From the NCBI RefSeq assembly GCF_900142845.1, contig NZ_FSRU01000001.1:3224001-3288000 (forward strand): a stretch of 64,000 nt of DNA, read 5' to 3'. The notes under the pieces were generated by a model, which was not told where the DNA came from, did no database searches, and worked only from the letters and a program-made list of their open reading frames with translations. Position numbers and translations under genes: made by a program. This document shows positions 56,026-64,000 of this stretch, one piece after another (the first letter of the stretch is position 1; each line of letters starts with the position of its first letter). The stretch comes from Paraburkholderia phenazinium (lineage in GTDB: Bacteria > Pseudomonadota > Gammaproteobacteria > Burkholderiales > Burkholderiaceae).

Positions 56026-56616
56026 TTAGCGCAGGCCGTCCTTGCCGGCGATGGCCTCTTTCGCGAGACCGCCGACGCGCGCATGCACGCGCTGTCCGGT
56101 GCTCATCACGAGGATATAGACCACCTCGTCCGCGGCCGGCGCTCCCGGCACGCGCACTTCGATCGCATCGAAGTGGCTGCGCACATAGCTCGCGTTGACG
56201 TGGGTCATCGGCACGTCGAGTGCCGTGGACGGCGCCCCCACCTTCTTGGTGGACGGCACGATCGCATTGGTCGGCACGCCGTTCTTTTCCAGCAATTCGC
56301 GCATCGCATAACCGCCGGGCACATGCCACAACGCGCCATGCTCGAGCTCGCCGGCCGAGCCGACAATCGCGCCCTTGCCGTAACTTTCGATCGCCGCGTG
56401 CGGGACCGCCATCGCCGCCAGCAGCCGTTGCGCCATATCGATGCCGATCGGCTTGAGCGCTTCCATGGCGTGCTGGATGTCGGCCTCATAGCGGCCCGCA
56501 AACGGATTGCGCATCACGGCGGCAATCGCGCCCTTGCGCAAGGGATGCGCGGGCGCCGGACCGAACTCGTGAAAAATGTCTTCGACGTGCGTCAGCACGC
56601 GGCGTATTTCGAACAC
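56026..56616 (-). CDS. Amino acid synthesis family protein (PF06684), copy 2
   Basis: A 196-residue paralogue of the next gene, sharing RNPFAGRYE, SYGKGAIVGSAGELEHGA, STKKVGAPSTALDVP and YVRSHFDAIEVRV. The start is GTG at 56616 behind GGAGG, and its first 25 bp overlap the end of the UPF0280 gene. The two copies probably form a hetero-oligomer, since tandem duplicates are retained in one operon. The reaction is unknown. Confidence 0.83.
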   Translation of the reverse strand: MFEIRRVLTHVEDIFHEFGPAPAHPLRKGAIAAVMRNPFAGRYEADIQHAMEALKPIGIDMAQRLLAAMAVPHAAIESYGKGAIVGSAGELEHGALWHVPGGYAMRELLEKNGVPTNAIVPSTKKVGAPSTALDVPMTHVNASYVRSHFDAIEVRVPGAPAADEVVYILVMSTGQRVHARVGGLAKEAIAGKDGLR

Positions 56617-57560
56617 GGAGCCTCCGTTGGGTAATGGGCGTCACGGGTCAGGCGCAGGCCGCCACCGGCAGCCGGCGCCGCTGCGTGCGGACCGGCCATG
56701 CCGACCACTCGCACGCTGCGCTGCAGAAACAGCGCAGCACCTTCAATCAAACCTTGTTCGTGCAGACGGGCCGCTTCCTGGACCCCACGCGAGAGCGCAA
56801 AATCGATCAGCGGTTGCGGCAACGGCGGCACATCCACGGTCACCAGCAGGTCGCCTAGATCGCTGTCGTCCTTGAGCGCAGAGGCCGGCTGGCGGACGAT
56901 ATCCGAGTGCTTCAGATCGACGGCGTTGGCGATCATCGTGGCGGCGGCATCGGCGGCGGCGGCGCTGCGCGCCAGCACTGTCACGCTATCTGCAATGCCA
57001 AGACTGAAACTGCGGCCGCGCCAGCCACTCGTGGCGACGCCACGCACCGGCGAGGCCGCATCGAGCGTCAGGTTCGCATCGAGCGGGACGCCGCCGGCGA
57101 GGCGCGCGCCGTCGAACTGGGCCAGGTCGGTGAATACACCAATACGGTACTGCTGACCCGCGCTCAGATAAAGCGCAATGTCGCCCCCGTTGTTGATGAA
57201 GGCGCGCGCCACGCCAAGCCGCGCGAACGCTCCGATCAGCTCATCCGCAACGCTGCCGGCAACGGCAGCCATGGGCGTGATGTAGCGGGCCCGATGCGGA
57301 TAGCACGCGTCCCACATGCGGTTCGCCACAGGGCCCTCGCAGGGCCGGCGCACCGCGTCGTGCTGCACGGCTCGCCGCAGGCCTGGCAGTTCCGCGACCA
57401 ACTCGCTCAGCACACCGGTGAAGCGCAGCCAGCACGCCTCATGCGCGTCGCGCACGGCCGCTGCCTCGCCATCGGCGCCGATGATCAGATCGATCGGGCC
57501 GTGCTGCAAGTGCCAACGGGTGGCGTCGAGTTGGGCGCGGGTCGCGTTCATAGCCGTCAT
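56592..57560 (-). CDS. UPF0280 family protein (ApbE-like fold)
   Basis: A 322-residue protein of the UPF0280 group, which shares the ApbE flavin-transferase fold. Recognisable parts are the PMAAVAGSVADELIGAF block and the FINNGGDIALYL motif that corresponds to the ApbE NxGGD site, then VRGVATSGWRGRSFSLG. It overlaps the reductase gene upstream (ATGA). A role in flavin attachment or handling for that reductase is an attractive inference. Confidence 0.8.
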   Translation of the reverse strand: MTAMNATRAQLDATRWHLQHGPIDLIIGADGEAAAVRDAHEACWLRFTGVLSELVAELPGLRRAVQHDAVRRPCEGPVANRMWDACYPHRARYITPMAAVAGSVADELIGAFARLGVARAFINNGGDIALYLSAGQQYRIGVFTDLAQFDGARLAGGVPLDANLTLDAASPVRGVATSGWRGRSFSLGIADSVTVLARSAAAADAAATMIANAVDLKHSDIVRQPASALKDDSDLGDLLVTVDVPPLPQPLIDFALSRGVQEAARLHEQGLIEGAALFLQRSVRVVGMAGPHAAAPAAGGGLRLTRDAHYPTEAPCSKYAAC

Positions 57561-59188
57561 CCCAGCATCGGCGGCATGCCGAGCGGCCATGGGTTATCCG
57601 GGTGACGCGCCAGGGTGCGGCGTGCGAGCGGTGCCCCTTCGACGTGATCCGGTCCATTCGCCAGCACGCTTTCGAGCGAACGCACCGCATCGAGGTGGCC
57701 GCCCAGGTCGCGGTAGACGTCATAGCTCATGGTGAATTCGATCGGCGCGACGATCGCCGGTGTTGGCACCGTGCCGAACGAGCGGTCCGGCATGCGCGTC
57801 ACATCGACCATCACCGTAATGCCGCCACCGGGCCAGACGTAGGCCGGCGCACCGCCGCAAGTCACGTTCACCAGACGCTGCTTGATGGCGCGCGTCAGCA
57901 GGACCGGATTCTCCGTGGCGCCGGCGCGCAGGCTGCCGCCCGCGCCGCCCAGGAACAGCACCGTCGCGAGCGACGGCTCGCAGTTTTCGCCGATCCGCTC
58001 CACGGTGCGCAAAACATCTGTAGGCATCTCCGCGATGCGCGGCACCAGATCCGCGTCCAGTTCGTACCATTGCGCATGCTCCCCGGTGGTCGACACCATC
58101 AGCAAGCGCATTCCCGGTCGCGCCACGGCAGGATCGAAGCCTTCGATAATGGCCAGGGGGTCCTGAATATCCGTACCGCCCCAACCGGTGCCGGGATTGG
58201 CGACCTGAAAATAGCGGCCCGGCGTCGACTTGCGGCCGCGAATCTTCAGACCTGAGCGCGTCATGCCGAGGCAGCGTCCCGCCTGATGCTCAGTGAGCAC
58301 GCCGGTGATGTGATCGTCGACCACTACCACTTCGTCGACATGCCCGAACCATTGTTTGGCGAAAATGCCGATGGTGGCCGAGCCGCAACCCACCCGCATG
58401 CGCTGTTCCTCGACACCGTCCACGATCGGCGCCGCGCCCGCGCGGATCACGAGGCTCGCCCCGCCGTCGATGGTCAGCTCCACCGCCTGCTTGTTGCCGA
58501 GCGCGAGCATCATGTCGCAGGTCACGCGGCCTTCTTTCTTGCTGCCGCCGGTCAGATGATGTACGCCGCCGAGGCTCAGCATCTGCGAGCCGTATTCGGC
58601 CGTCGTCACATGGCCGACGATCTCGCCCTGGCAACGCACGTTCGACTGCTCGGGCCCGAGAAAGCGGTCAGTGTCGATTTTCACCTTGAAGCTGCAATAG
58701 CTGAAGATGCCCTCGGTGACGACCGTCACCATGTCGACACCTTCGAGCTTTGAAGAGACGATGAACGGCGCGGGCTTGTAGTCGGGATAGGTGGACGACG
58801 CGCCCACGCCAGTGACGAACAGCGCCTGATCCTGTTGCGCAGCCGCCGCGGGTGCGGCCACCGCCGCGTCGCCGCCCGTCGCGGGCGATGCACCAAATTC
58901 GACCGCAGCCGCCTCCCCGGCGCCATCGCCCACCGCGAGCGTGCGCGACACGAACACCACCGGATCAACCCGGATCAGCCGCCCGTCCGAGTTCGCGTAG
59001 CGGTCGCACGCGCCGGTGCGGCCCTCGGAGATCTGGCACAACACGGGACACGCATTGCATTCGATCTTGTTGCTCGCCATCCGCTCGCTGCGGGGCGCCG
59101 CTTTTTCGAGCACGGTCGGACCGGGCGTCGAGGCGGTTTCGCCATCGACGCCGTCTGCACCGAAATCGACCTTCGTATGTTCAGTCAT
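57557..59188 (-). CDS. 6-hydroxynicotinate reductase-like iron-sulfur protein
   Basis: A 543-residue protein resembling 6-hydroxynicotinate reductase, the ferredoxin-dependent flavo-iron-sulfur enzyme of the Eubacterium barkeri nicotinate pathway. Four cysteines in CNACPVLC and the following TGAC can hold a [4Fe-4S] cluster. Later motifs include VGCGSATIGIFAKQWFGH and HHLTGGSKKEGRVTCD. The ATG at 59188 is preferred over 59212. It is the first minus-strand gene of the cluster, divergent from ferredoxin. Confidence 0.8.
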   Translation of the reverse strand: MTEHTKVDFGADGVDGETASTPGPTVLEKAAPRSERMASNKIECNACPVLCQISEGRTGACDRYANSDGRLIRVDPVVFVSRTLAVGDGAGEAAAVEFGASPATGGDAAVAAPAAAAQQDQALFVTGVGASSTYPDYKPAPFIVSSKLEGVDMVTVVTEGIFSYCSFKVKIDTDRFLGPEQSNVRCQGEIVGHVTTAEYGSQMLSLGGVHHLTGGSKKEGRVTCDMMLALGNKQAVELTIDGGASLVIRAGAAPIVDGVEEQRMRVGCGSATIGIFAKQWFGHVDEVVVVDDHITGVLTEHQAGRCLGMTRSGLKIRGRKSTPGRYFQVANPGTGWGGTDIQDPLAIIEGFDPAVARPGMRLLMVSTTGEHAQWYELDADLVPRIAEMPTDVLRTVERIGENCEPSLATVLFLGGAGGSLRAGATENPVLLTRAIKQRLVNVTCGGAPAYVWPGGGITVMVDVTRMPDRSFGTVPTPAIVAPIEFTMSYDVYRDLGGHLDAVRSLESVLANGPDHVEGAPLARRTLARHPDNPWPLGMPPMLG

Positions 59189-59317
59189 GGTGGGGTTCCC
59201 ATACGACGACATTACAATCGGCCCTACCCGGCTGACGAAATAGCCCTTGTTTCAAGGCACATTCGTGTGACACCCAACAACTCTCATTTTGAAAAATGTT
59301 GCGGTCACTCACCGTTC

Positions 59318-59335
59318 GTGTAGTATCCACTACAC
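59318..59335. promoter_or_regulatory. Palindromic operator in the reductase/ferredoxin divergent region
   Basis: GTGTAGT-ATCC-ACTACAC is a perfect 7-bp dyad with a 4-bp centre, typical in size for a TetR-family operator. A candidate plus-strand promoter, TTGCGG-N16-TAGTAT, places its -10 inside the dyad. The TetR gene downstream of the ferredoxin reductase is the likely ligand-responsive repressor. Confidence 0.65.
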
Positions 59336-59340
59336 CAAAC

Positions 59341-59369
59341 TTGATTGAAATCTACTCGATCAAAATAGA
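59341..59369 (+). promoter_or_regulatory. Candidate promoter for the ferredoxin gene
   Basis: TTGATT (59341-59346), a 17-bp spacer and AATAGA (59364-59369) form a sigma70-like pair about 85 bp before the GTG start. TTGAT and ATCAA within it are inverse copies. It is an alternative to the promoter overlapping the palindrome. Confidence 0.4.
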
Positions 59370-59453
59370 CTGCGCAACGCCTTTTCCCGATTGTTCGTTA
59401 TGTTGCGGCGCGCCATTGCCCGCGCCGCGGTCCTATGCAGAAGGAGTTTCGCC

Positions 59454-59777
59454 GTGACCCATGTCGTGACAGAAGCCTGCATCCGCTGCCGCTATACCGA
59501 CTGCGTGGACGTCTGCCCGGTGGACTGCTTCCACGCCGGCCCGAACATGCTGGTGATCGACCCGAACGAGTGCATCGACTGCGCGGTTTGCGTGGCCGAG
59601 TGCCCCGTCAATGCAATTTACGCCGAAGAAGACCTGCCTGCAGACCAGCAGGCGTTCACCGCGCTGAATGCCGAGTTGACCGGCGTGTTTCCGGTGCTCA
59701 ACAAACGTGAAGCGCCCTTGCCTGACGCCGACGCATGGAAGGACGTCACGGACAAGCTGTCGCTGCTCGAGCGCTGA
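59454..59777 (+). CDS. fdxA: 7Fe ferredoxin (FdxA type)
   Basis: A 107-residue ferredoxin with a [3Fe-4S] site in CRYTDCVDVCPVDCF and a [4Fe-4S] site in CIDCAVCVAECP, plus the C-terminal extension of FdxA proteins. The start is GTG at 59454 behind AAGGAG; the upstream ATG at 59391 gives a non-family extension. It is paired with a ferredoxin reductase and divergent from the reductase-like gene, so it is the probable electron donor for ring reduction. Confidence 0.92.
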   Translation: MTHVVTEACIRCRYTDCVDVCPVDCFHAGPNMLVIDPNECIDCAVCVAECPVNAIYAEEDLPADQQAFTALNAELTGVFPVLNKREAPLPDADAWKDVTDKLSLLER

Positions 59778-59959
59778 GCCGAGCTTATCTGAGCTGAGGG
59801 ACGCCATGCCGCTCGCCGCACCGCCGCCACTGCCACTGCTCATGCCCCTGCCTCCACTGCGAGGCGCATCGCTTTCGCCCTGCCGCAGCCGCCCCAGGCG
59901 CTGCGCACGGCTCATCGTTCCCCCGTTGTTCCTCACTCAACCGATTGCAGGAGAGACCC

Positions 59960-61060
59960 ATGAACGAAGTTGTTGACCACCCCGCCTCGCACAACACGCC
60001 GGACACCCACGCCGAACCGCCATCGCCCATCGAAACCGACGCATTGATCGTCGGTGCAGGGCCGGTCGGCCTCTTTCAGGTGTTCGAACTGGGCCTGCTG
60101 GAAATCAAGGCGCATGTCATCGATTCGCTGCCGGTAGTCGGCGGCCAATGCGTCGAGCTGTATCCGGACAAGCCGATCTACGACATTCCTGCGGTGCCGA
60201 TCTGCACCGGGCAGGAGCTCGCGGACAACCTGCTCAAGCAGATCGAGCCGTTCGGCGCCAACTTTCACCTCGGGCAGGAAGTGCAGATCGTCGAGCGTCT
60301 GGAAGACCGGCGCTTTTTCGTGCGCACCAGTAAAGGCACCGAGTTCATTACGAAAACTATCTTTATCGCTGCGGGTGTCGGTTCGTTCCAGCCGCGTTCG
60401 CTGAAAGTCGCCGGCATCGACAAGTACCACGGCCGGCAATTGTTCTATCGGGTGCGCGACCCCGAGCTGTTCCGCGACAAGGACATCGTGATCTGCGGCG
60501 GCGGCGATTCCGCGCTGGACTGGGCACTCAATCTCGTAGACATCGCGCAAAGCGTGATCCTCGTGCATCGGCGCGACGAGTTCCGCGCCGCGCCCGCCTC
60601 GGTGGCGAAAATGCGCGCGCTCTGCGACGACCTGCGCATGCAGTGCCTCGTCGGCCAGGTGAGCGGCTTCGAAGACAATCACGAGGCGCTGCATCGCATC
60701 AAGGTGACAGGCGGCGACGGCGTGACGCGCACGCTCGAACTCGATCACCTGCTGGTATTCTTCGGCCTGTCGCCGCAACTTGGGCCGATTGCACAATGGG
60801 GCCTCGAGATCGAACGCAAGCAGGTTGGCGTCGACACAGAGAAGTTCGAAACCAACGTGCCGGGCATCTTCGCGGTGGGCGACATCAATACCTATCCAGG
60901 CAAGAAGAAGCTGATCCTGTCCGGCTTTCATGAAGCGGCGCTAGCGGCGTTCGGGGCAGCACCCTATGTTTTCCCGGACAAGAAAATTCATATGCAGTAC
61001 ACAACAACCAGTACCAAACTTCACAAGGTTCTGGGGGTCGAATCGCCGGTGTTCGATTAA
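59960..61060 (+). CDS. Ferredoxin-NADP+ reductase (thioredoxin-reductase-like type)
   Basis: A 366-residue FAD enzyme. The FAD motif [14 protein letters not shown], the [20 protein letters not shown] block and the NADPH motif [14 protein letters not shown] are present. The CxxC of thioredoxin reductase is absent, as in TrxR-like ferredoxin reductases. [15 protein letters not shown] lies near the C-terminus. The ATG at 59960 has CAGGAGAG upstream. It should reduce the neighbouring ferredoxin with NADPH. Confidence 0.92.
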   Translation: MNEVVDHPASHNTPDTHAEPPSPIETDALIVGAGPVGLFQVFELGLLEIKAHVIDSLPVVGGQCVELYPDKPIYDIPAVPICTGQELADNLLKQIEPFGANFHLGQEVQIVERLEDRRFFVRTSKGTEFITKTIFIAAGVGSFQPRSLKVAGIDKYHGRQLFYRVRDPELFRDKDIVICGGGDSALDWALNLVDIAQSVILVHRRDEFRAAPASVAKMRALCDDLRMQCLVGQVSGFEDNHEALHRIKVTGGDGVTRTLELDHLLVFFGLSPQLGPIAQWGLEIERKQVGVDTEKFETNVPGIFAVGDINTYPGKKKLILSGFHEAALAAFGAAPYVFPDKKIHMQYTTTSTKLHKVLGVESPVFD

Positions 61061-61182
61061 AGATCTGCTTGCCGGGCAACCTCCCGGTTGTATCATGACA
61101 GCGGGCCGGCAGCGAAAAAGCGCGGGCCCGCTGTGTTGTGAGCAGATGCACCAGAAGCTAACAGAGAGAGACGAGGCCGCCC

Positions 61183-61887
61183 ATGAGTCCAACTGCCGCC
61201 CGCAAGACGGGCGCCACCGGCATCCGCGCGAAGCAGGCCCAGGATACGCGCGCAAAGATTCTCAAAGCGGCTATCAAGGTGTTCGCCAAGCAAGGCTATG
61301 CGAGCGGCCGGGTCGAGAGCATTTCGAAAGCGGCCCGCTCGCACGACCGGATGATTTACTACTACTTCGGCAGCAAGGAGCAATTGTTCGTCGAGGTGCT
61401 GGAGACCATCTACTCGCAGTTCAACGAAGCCGAAAGCCGGCTCGATCTGGACTTCGACGACCCCGTGCGCGGCTTGCAGCAAGTCGTCGAATTTGTCTGG
61501 CAGTACTACCTCGATCACCCCGAGTTCGTCACGCTGCTGTCCAGCGAGAATCTGCACCAGGGCAAGCACGCGAAGAAGTCGTCGAAGCTGCGCGATATTT
61601 CCGGCTACGCGATTTCCGTAGTGCAGAAGGTGCTGGATGCGGGCAAGGCGAAGGGCGTGTTTCGCGACAACATCGCGGCGCGCGACGTGTACATCATGAT
61701 CGCCTCGCTCGGCTATTTTTATAACGCCAATCAGTACACGCTTAGCGCGTTTCTCGGCGAATCGCTGATGGACAAGGCCGCCCTCGCGCACTGGCGCGAG
61801 GTCATCAAGGAGACGGTGTTGCGCTCGGTGCTGGCGCGGGTGCCGGTTGAGGAGCCCGGCACCGTGAGCGAGAGTACGTCGGCCTAA
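61183..61887 (+). CDS. TetR-family regulator of the heterocycle cluster
   Basis: A 234-residue TetR protein. The DNA-binding part (RAKILKAAIKVFAKQGYAS, ISKAARSHDRMIYYYFGSK) is followed by an all-helical ligand domain. It is the third gene of the ferredoxin unit. The palindrome at 59318-59335 is its most likely operator, by which it would control both divergent transcripts. The inducer is presumably the heterocycle or an intermediate. Confidence 0.88.
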   Translation: MSPTAARKTGATGIRAKQAQDTRAKILKAAIKVFAKQGYASGRVESISKAARSHDRMIYYYFGSKEQLFVEVLETIYSQFNEAESRLDLDFDDPVRGLQQVVEFVWQYYLDHPEFVTLLSSENLHQGKHAKKSSKLRDISGYAISVVQKVLDAGKAKGVFRDNIAARDVYIMIASLGYFYNANQYTLSAFLGESLMDKAALAHWREVIKETVLRSVLARVPVEEPGTVSESTSA

Positions 61888-61899
61888 GCGCCGCGCTTG

Positions 61900-62298
61900 C
61901 TACGCTTGGGCTTTGCCCGCCGCGTCCTCTTCGCGGAACAGCTTGTCGGCCAGATGGAAAGCCGAATTCGCAGCCGGCACGCCGCAATAGATGGCAGTCT
62001 GCAGCAGCACTTCCTTGATCTCGTCGCGCGTCACGCCATTGTTCTTCGCCGCGCGCAGATGCAAGGCAAGTTCTTCGCTGCGGTTGAGCGCCACCATCAG
62101 GCCGATGGTCAGCAGGCTACGCGTGTGACGGGGCAAACCCTCGCGCGTCCAGATCTCCCCCCACGCATAGCGGGTGATGAAGTTCTGGAATTCCTCGGTG
62201 ATCTCGGTGCGGTTGGCCAACGAGCGGTCGACGTGCGCGTCGCCCAGCACCGCACGGCGCACGTTCATTCCTGCTTCATAGCGTTCGTCGTCGTTCAT
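61900..62298 (-). CDS. pcaC: 4-carboxymuconolactone decarboxylase
   Basis: A 132-residue enzyme of the protocatechuate branch of the beta-ketoadipate pathway. NRTEITEEFQNFITRYAWGE, the RSLLTIGLMVALNR block and LQTAIYCGVPAANSAFHLA are typical of PcaC. It decarboxylates 4-carboxymuconolactone to the enol-lactone. It overlaps pcaD by ATGA and ends 12 bp from the convergent TetR gene. Confidence 0.93.
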   Translation of the reverse strand: MNDDERYEAGMNVRRAVLGDAHVDRSLANRTEITEEFQNFITRYAWGEIWTREGLPRHTRSLLTIGLMVALNRSEELALHLRAAKNNGVTRDEIKEVLLQTAIYCGVPAANSAFHLADKLFREEDAAGKAQA

Positions 62299-63086
62299 TG
62301 CTGCTCCGTGAGGAAGTCGAGAATAGTCTTCGTAAACGTTTCCGCCTGCTCGATGTTGGAAATATGCGAGGCGTCCAGTTCGACATAGCGGGCACCCGGA
62401 ATCGCTGCGGCGAGTTCCTTCCCCTGTGCCGGCGTTGCCGCCAGATCGTGCGTACCGCTGATTACCAGCGCCGGCAGCTTGATGCCGGGGGCTTCGGGAC
62501 GCAGGTCGGCGGCGTCGATCGCTTCGCAGTTGCTGGCGTAGCCTTCCTTGTCGGTGTGGACGAAGACGTCGCGGATCACCGAGAACATCAACGGCTGGCG
62601 GGCAATGAACTCGCCGGTGAACCAGCGCGGCAGGACTGCTTCCGAAAGCGTCAGCATGCCTTCCTTACGCGCCCGTTCTGCACGCGGCACCCACACTTCC
62701 GGCGAACCGATGCGCGCCGCCGTGTTGCAGAGCATGACGCGCTCGAAGCGGTTCGCATGACGCGCGGCGAGCGCAACGCCGGTCAGCCCACCCATCGACA
62801 ACCCGCAAAAATTCGCCGTGGCGATCTTCAGCGTATCCATCAGACCCAACACGTCGCCGCTCAACTGTTCGATCGTGTAGGGCCCTTTCGGCGCCTCCGA
62901 GTGACCGTGTCCGCGCGTGTCGTATCGCAAGACGCGAAACTGCTTCGACAACGCGGCGACCTGGGGCGTCCACATCGACATGTCGCTGCCGAGCGAATTC
63001 GACAGCACGATCCACGGTGCGTGTCCATGGCGATCGCCGTCGATCCGATAGTGAAGCTCGATGCCGTTGACTGCGGCGTAGGGCAT
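62295..63086 (-). CDS. pcaD: 3-oxoadipate enol-lactonase
   Basis: A 263-residue alpha/beta hydrolase. The nucleophile is in CGLSMGGLTG, the acid region in VISGTHD and the His in ELDASHISNIEQ. It hydrolyses 3-oxoadipate enol-lactone to 3-oxoadipate. The ATG at 63086 has GAGGAG upstream and lies 4 bp after the pcaB stop. Confidence 0.93.
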   Translation of the reverse strand: MPYAAVNGIELHYRIDGDRHGHAPWIVLSNSLGSDMSMWTPQVAALSKQFRVLRYDTRGHGHSEAPKGPYTIEQLSGDVLGLMDTLKIATANFCGLSMGGLTGVALAARHANRFERVMLCNTAARIGSPEVWVPRAERARKEGMLTLSEAVLPRWFTGEFIARQPLMFSVIRDVFVHTDKEGYASNCEAIDAADLRPEAPGIKLPALVISGTHDLAATPAQGKELAAAIPGARYVELDASHISNIEQAETFTKTILDFLTEQQ

Positions 63087-63090
63087 TCCG

Positions 63091-64000
63091 TTACTCCTCT
63101 GAGGTGGCGCGGCCAGCGCGCTCGTCATGAAGGGCCAGCACGGCGTCTACATAGGCGTGCGCCTGGCCGACGTATTGAGCCGGGTCGAGCAGATGCCGCA
63201 ATTGCTCAACCGAAAGATGTTGGGTGACTGCGGCATCGGCCGCCAGCACGTCGAACAGCGTTTGCCCCGACTGCACCGCCGTTTTCGATGCGCGCTCAAC
63301 CAGATGATGCGCGTCGAGCCGGCCGATGCTATCGCCGAGCGCAAGCATCACCGATTCGCCGAGAATCAGGCCGTGCGTGACCTCGAGGTTCGCGGCGAGA
63401 CGCGCGACATTGACGTCCAGTCCGCTCGCGATCTGTTCGATATTGGCGAGCGCGCCGCCGGCGAGCCGGGCGAGATCGGGCAGCGCGTCCCACTCGGCCT
63501 GCCAGCCGCCGAGCGCGCGTTCGTGTTCCTGCACCATGCCCGACAGCACCGTGGCGACGAGGCCGGGCGCGCGCGTCGCGGCGGTCAGCACGGCCGCGCA
63601 GCCGACCGGGTTGCGCTTGTGCGGCATGGTCGACGACCCGCCCTTGCCCGCCGCGGCCGGTTCGGCCAGCTCGCCGAGTTCGGTTTGCATCTGCAGGGAA
63701 ATATCGCGAGCGATCTTGCCGAGCGTGCCGATCAGCATGCCGAACCACGCGGCGGTTTCGGCCATGCGATCGCGCTGCGTGTGCCACGGCACCGCGGGCA
63801 CCGTCAGCTTCAGTTCCGCGCCTAGCGTCTGCGTCACCGCCGGTGCTGCGTCGCGCAAGCTTGCAAGCGTACCGGCCGCGCCGCCGAACTGCAGCACCAG
63901 CACGCGCGGGCGCAACGCCTCGAGCCGCTCGCGATGACGCAGCAAGGCGTCGAGCCACTGCGCGAACTTCAGACCCAGCGTGATGGGCAGCGCCTGCTGC
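63091..64000 (-). CDS. pcaB: 3-carboxy-cis,cis-muconate cycloisomerase, 5' end outside the window
   Basis: The last 303 codons of PcaB; the frame runs off the window at 64000 and the ATG at 63945 is internal. The fumarase-superfamily signature GSSTMPHKRNPVG is present, as are LQFGGAAGTLASL and the C-terminal HLLDPAQYVGQA. It cyclises 3-carboxymuconate to 4-carboxymuconolactone. The gene order pcaB-pcaD-pcaC follows the pathway order. Confidence 0.92.
   Translation of the reverse strand, partial: QQALPITLGLKFAQWLDALLRHRERLEALRPRVLVLQFGGAAGTLASLRDAAPAVTQTLGAELKLTVPAVPWHTQRDRMAETAAWFGMLIGTLGKIARDISLQMQTELGELAEPAAAGKGGSSTMPHKRNPVGCAAVLTAATRAPGLVATVLSGMVQEHERALGGWQAEWDALPDLARLAGGALANIEQIASGLDVNVARLAANLEVTHGLILGESVMLALGDSIGRLDAHHLVERASKTAVQSGQTLFDVLAADAAVTQHLSVEQLRHLLDPAQYVGQAHAYVDAVLALHDERAGRATSEE

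Overview
The window looks like a chromosomal segment of a Burkholderiaceae betaproteobacterium, most likely Paraburkholderia or Burkholderia. The GC content is high and the genes are tightly packed, with many ATGA start/stop overlaps. It carries a Burkholderia-type general porin, a pcaBDC protocatechuate operon, LecB-type lectins and many LysR and MocR regulators. This assignment comes from gene content only. I see no rRNA, tRNA, CRISPR array or intact insertion sequence.

Layout. 4-2213: polar amino acid ABC transporter (two permeases and an ATPase; no binding protein visible). 2555-10662: a 5-oxoproline/lactam module on the minus strand: LysR regulator, accB, accC, pxpB, pxpC, a second BCCP-like protein without the biotinyl lysine, pxpA, a short-chain dehydrogenase and a 2-hydroxyacid dehydrogenase. 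Two near-identical promoter elements, each with a T-N11-A LysR box, precede accB and the short-chain dehydrogenase. 10937-14515: aminotransferase, porin and L-idonate-type dehydrogenase. 14689-15850: a small inserted HTH/Fic pair (mobile mystery proteins A and B) behind a perfect 21-bp inverted repeat. 15894-24340: a sugar-acid catabolic operon (RraA-like, semialdehyde dehydrogenase, tartrate dehydrogenase, HpcH aldolase, MFS carrier, UxaA-family dehydratase) with a divergent GntR-like LacI repressor and its operator. 24374-29741: LysR, a GltIJKL-type ABC transporter and threonine aldolase.

29769-39138: HD protein, XRE-cupin regulator, a MocR regulator that has lost its PLP lysine next to a LysE exporter, two tandem LecB-like lectins facing a LuxR-type regulator, and a second MocR regulator divergent from an omega-amino acid transaminase. 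39185-43348: nucleoside salvage operon (nupC, deoA, cdd, nucleoside hydrolase). 43349-45001: a gene-poor stretch, an H1-like basic protein and a small conserved-looking ORF.

45098-61887 is the most interesting region. It combines a molybdenum hydroxylase with fused triheme cytochrome c (NicAB type), a 6-hydroxynicotinate reductase-like iron-sulfur protein, an enamidase-like amidohydrolase, two PF06684 paralogues, a UPF0280/ApbE-like protein, a Liv-type ABC transporter, a 7Fe ferredoxin, a ferredoxin-NADP reductase and a TetR regulator. Together these genes could encode import, hydroxylation, ferredoxin-driven ring reduction and hydrolytic opening of a nicotinate-like N-heterocycle. That resembles the Eubacterium barkeri reductive nicotinate route, but here it is attached to a respiratory dehydrogenase. 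61900-64000 holds pcaC, pcaD and the 3' part of pcaB.
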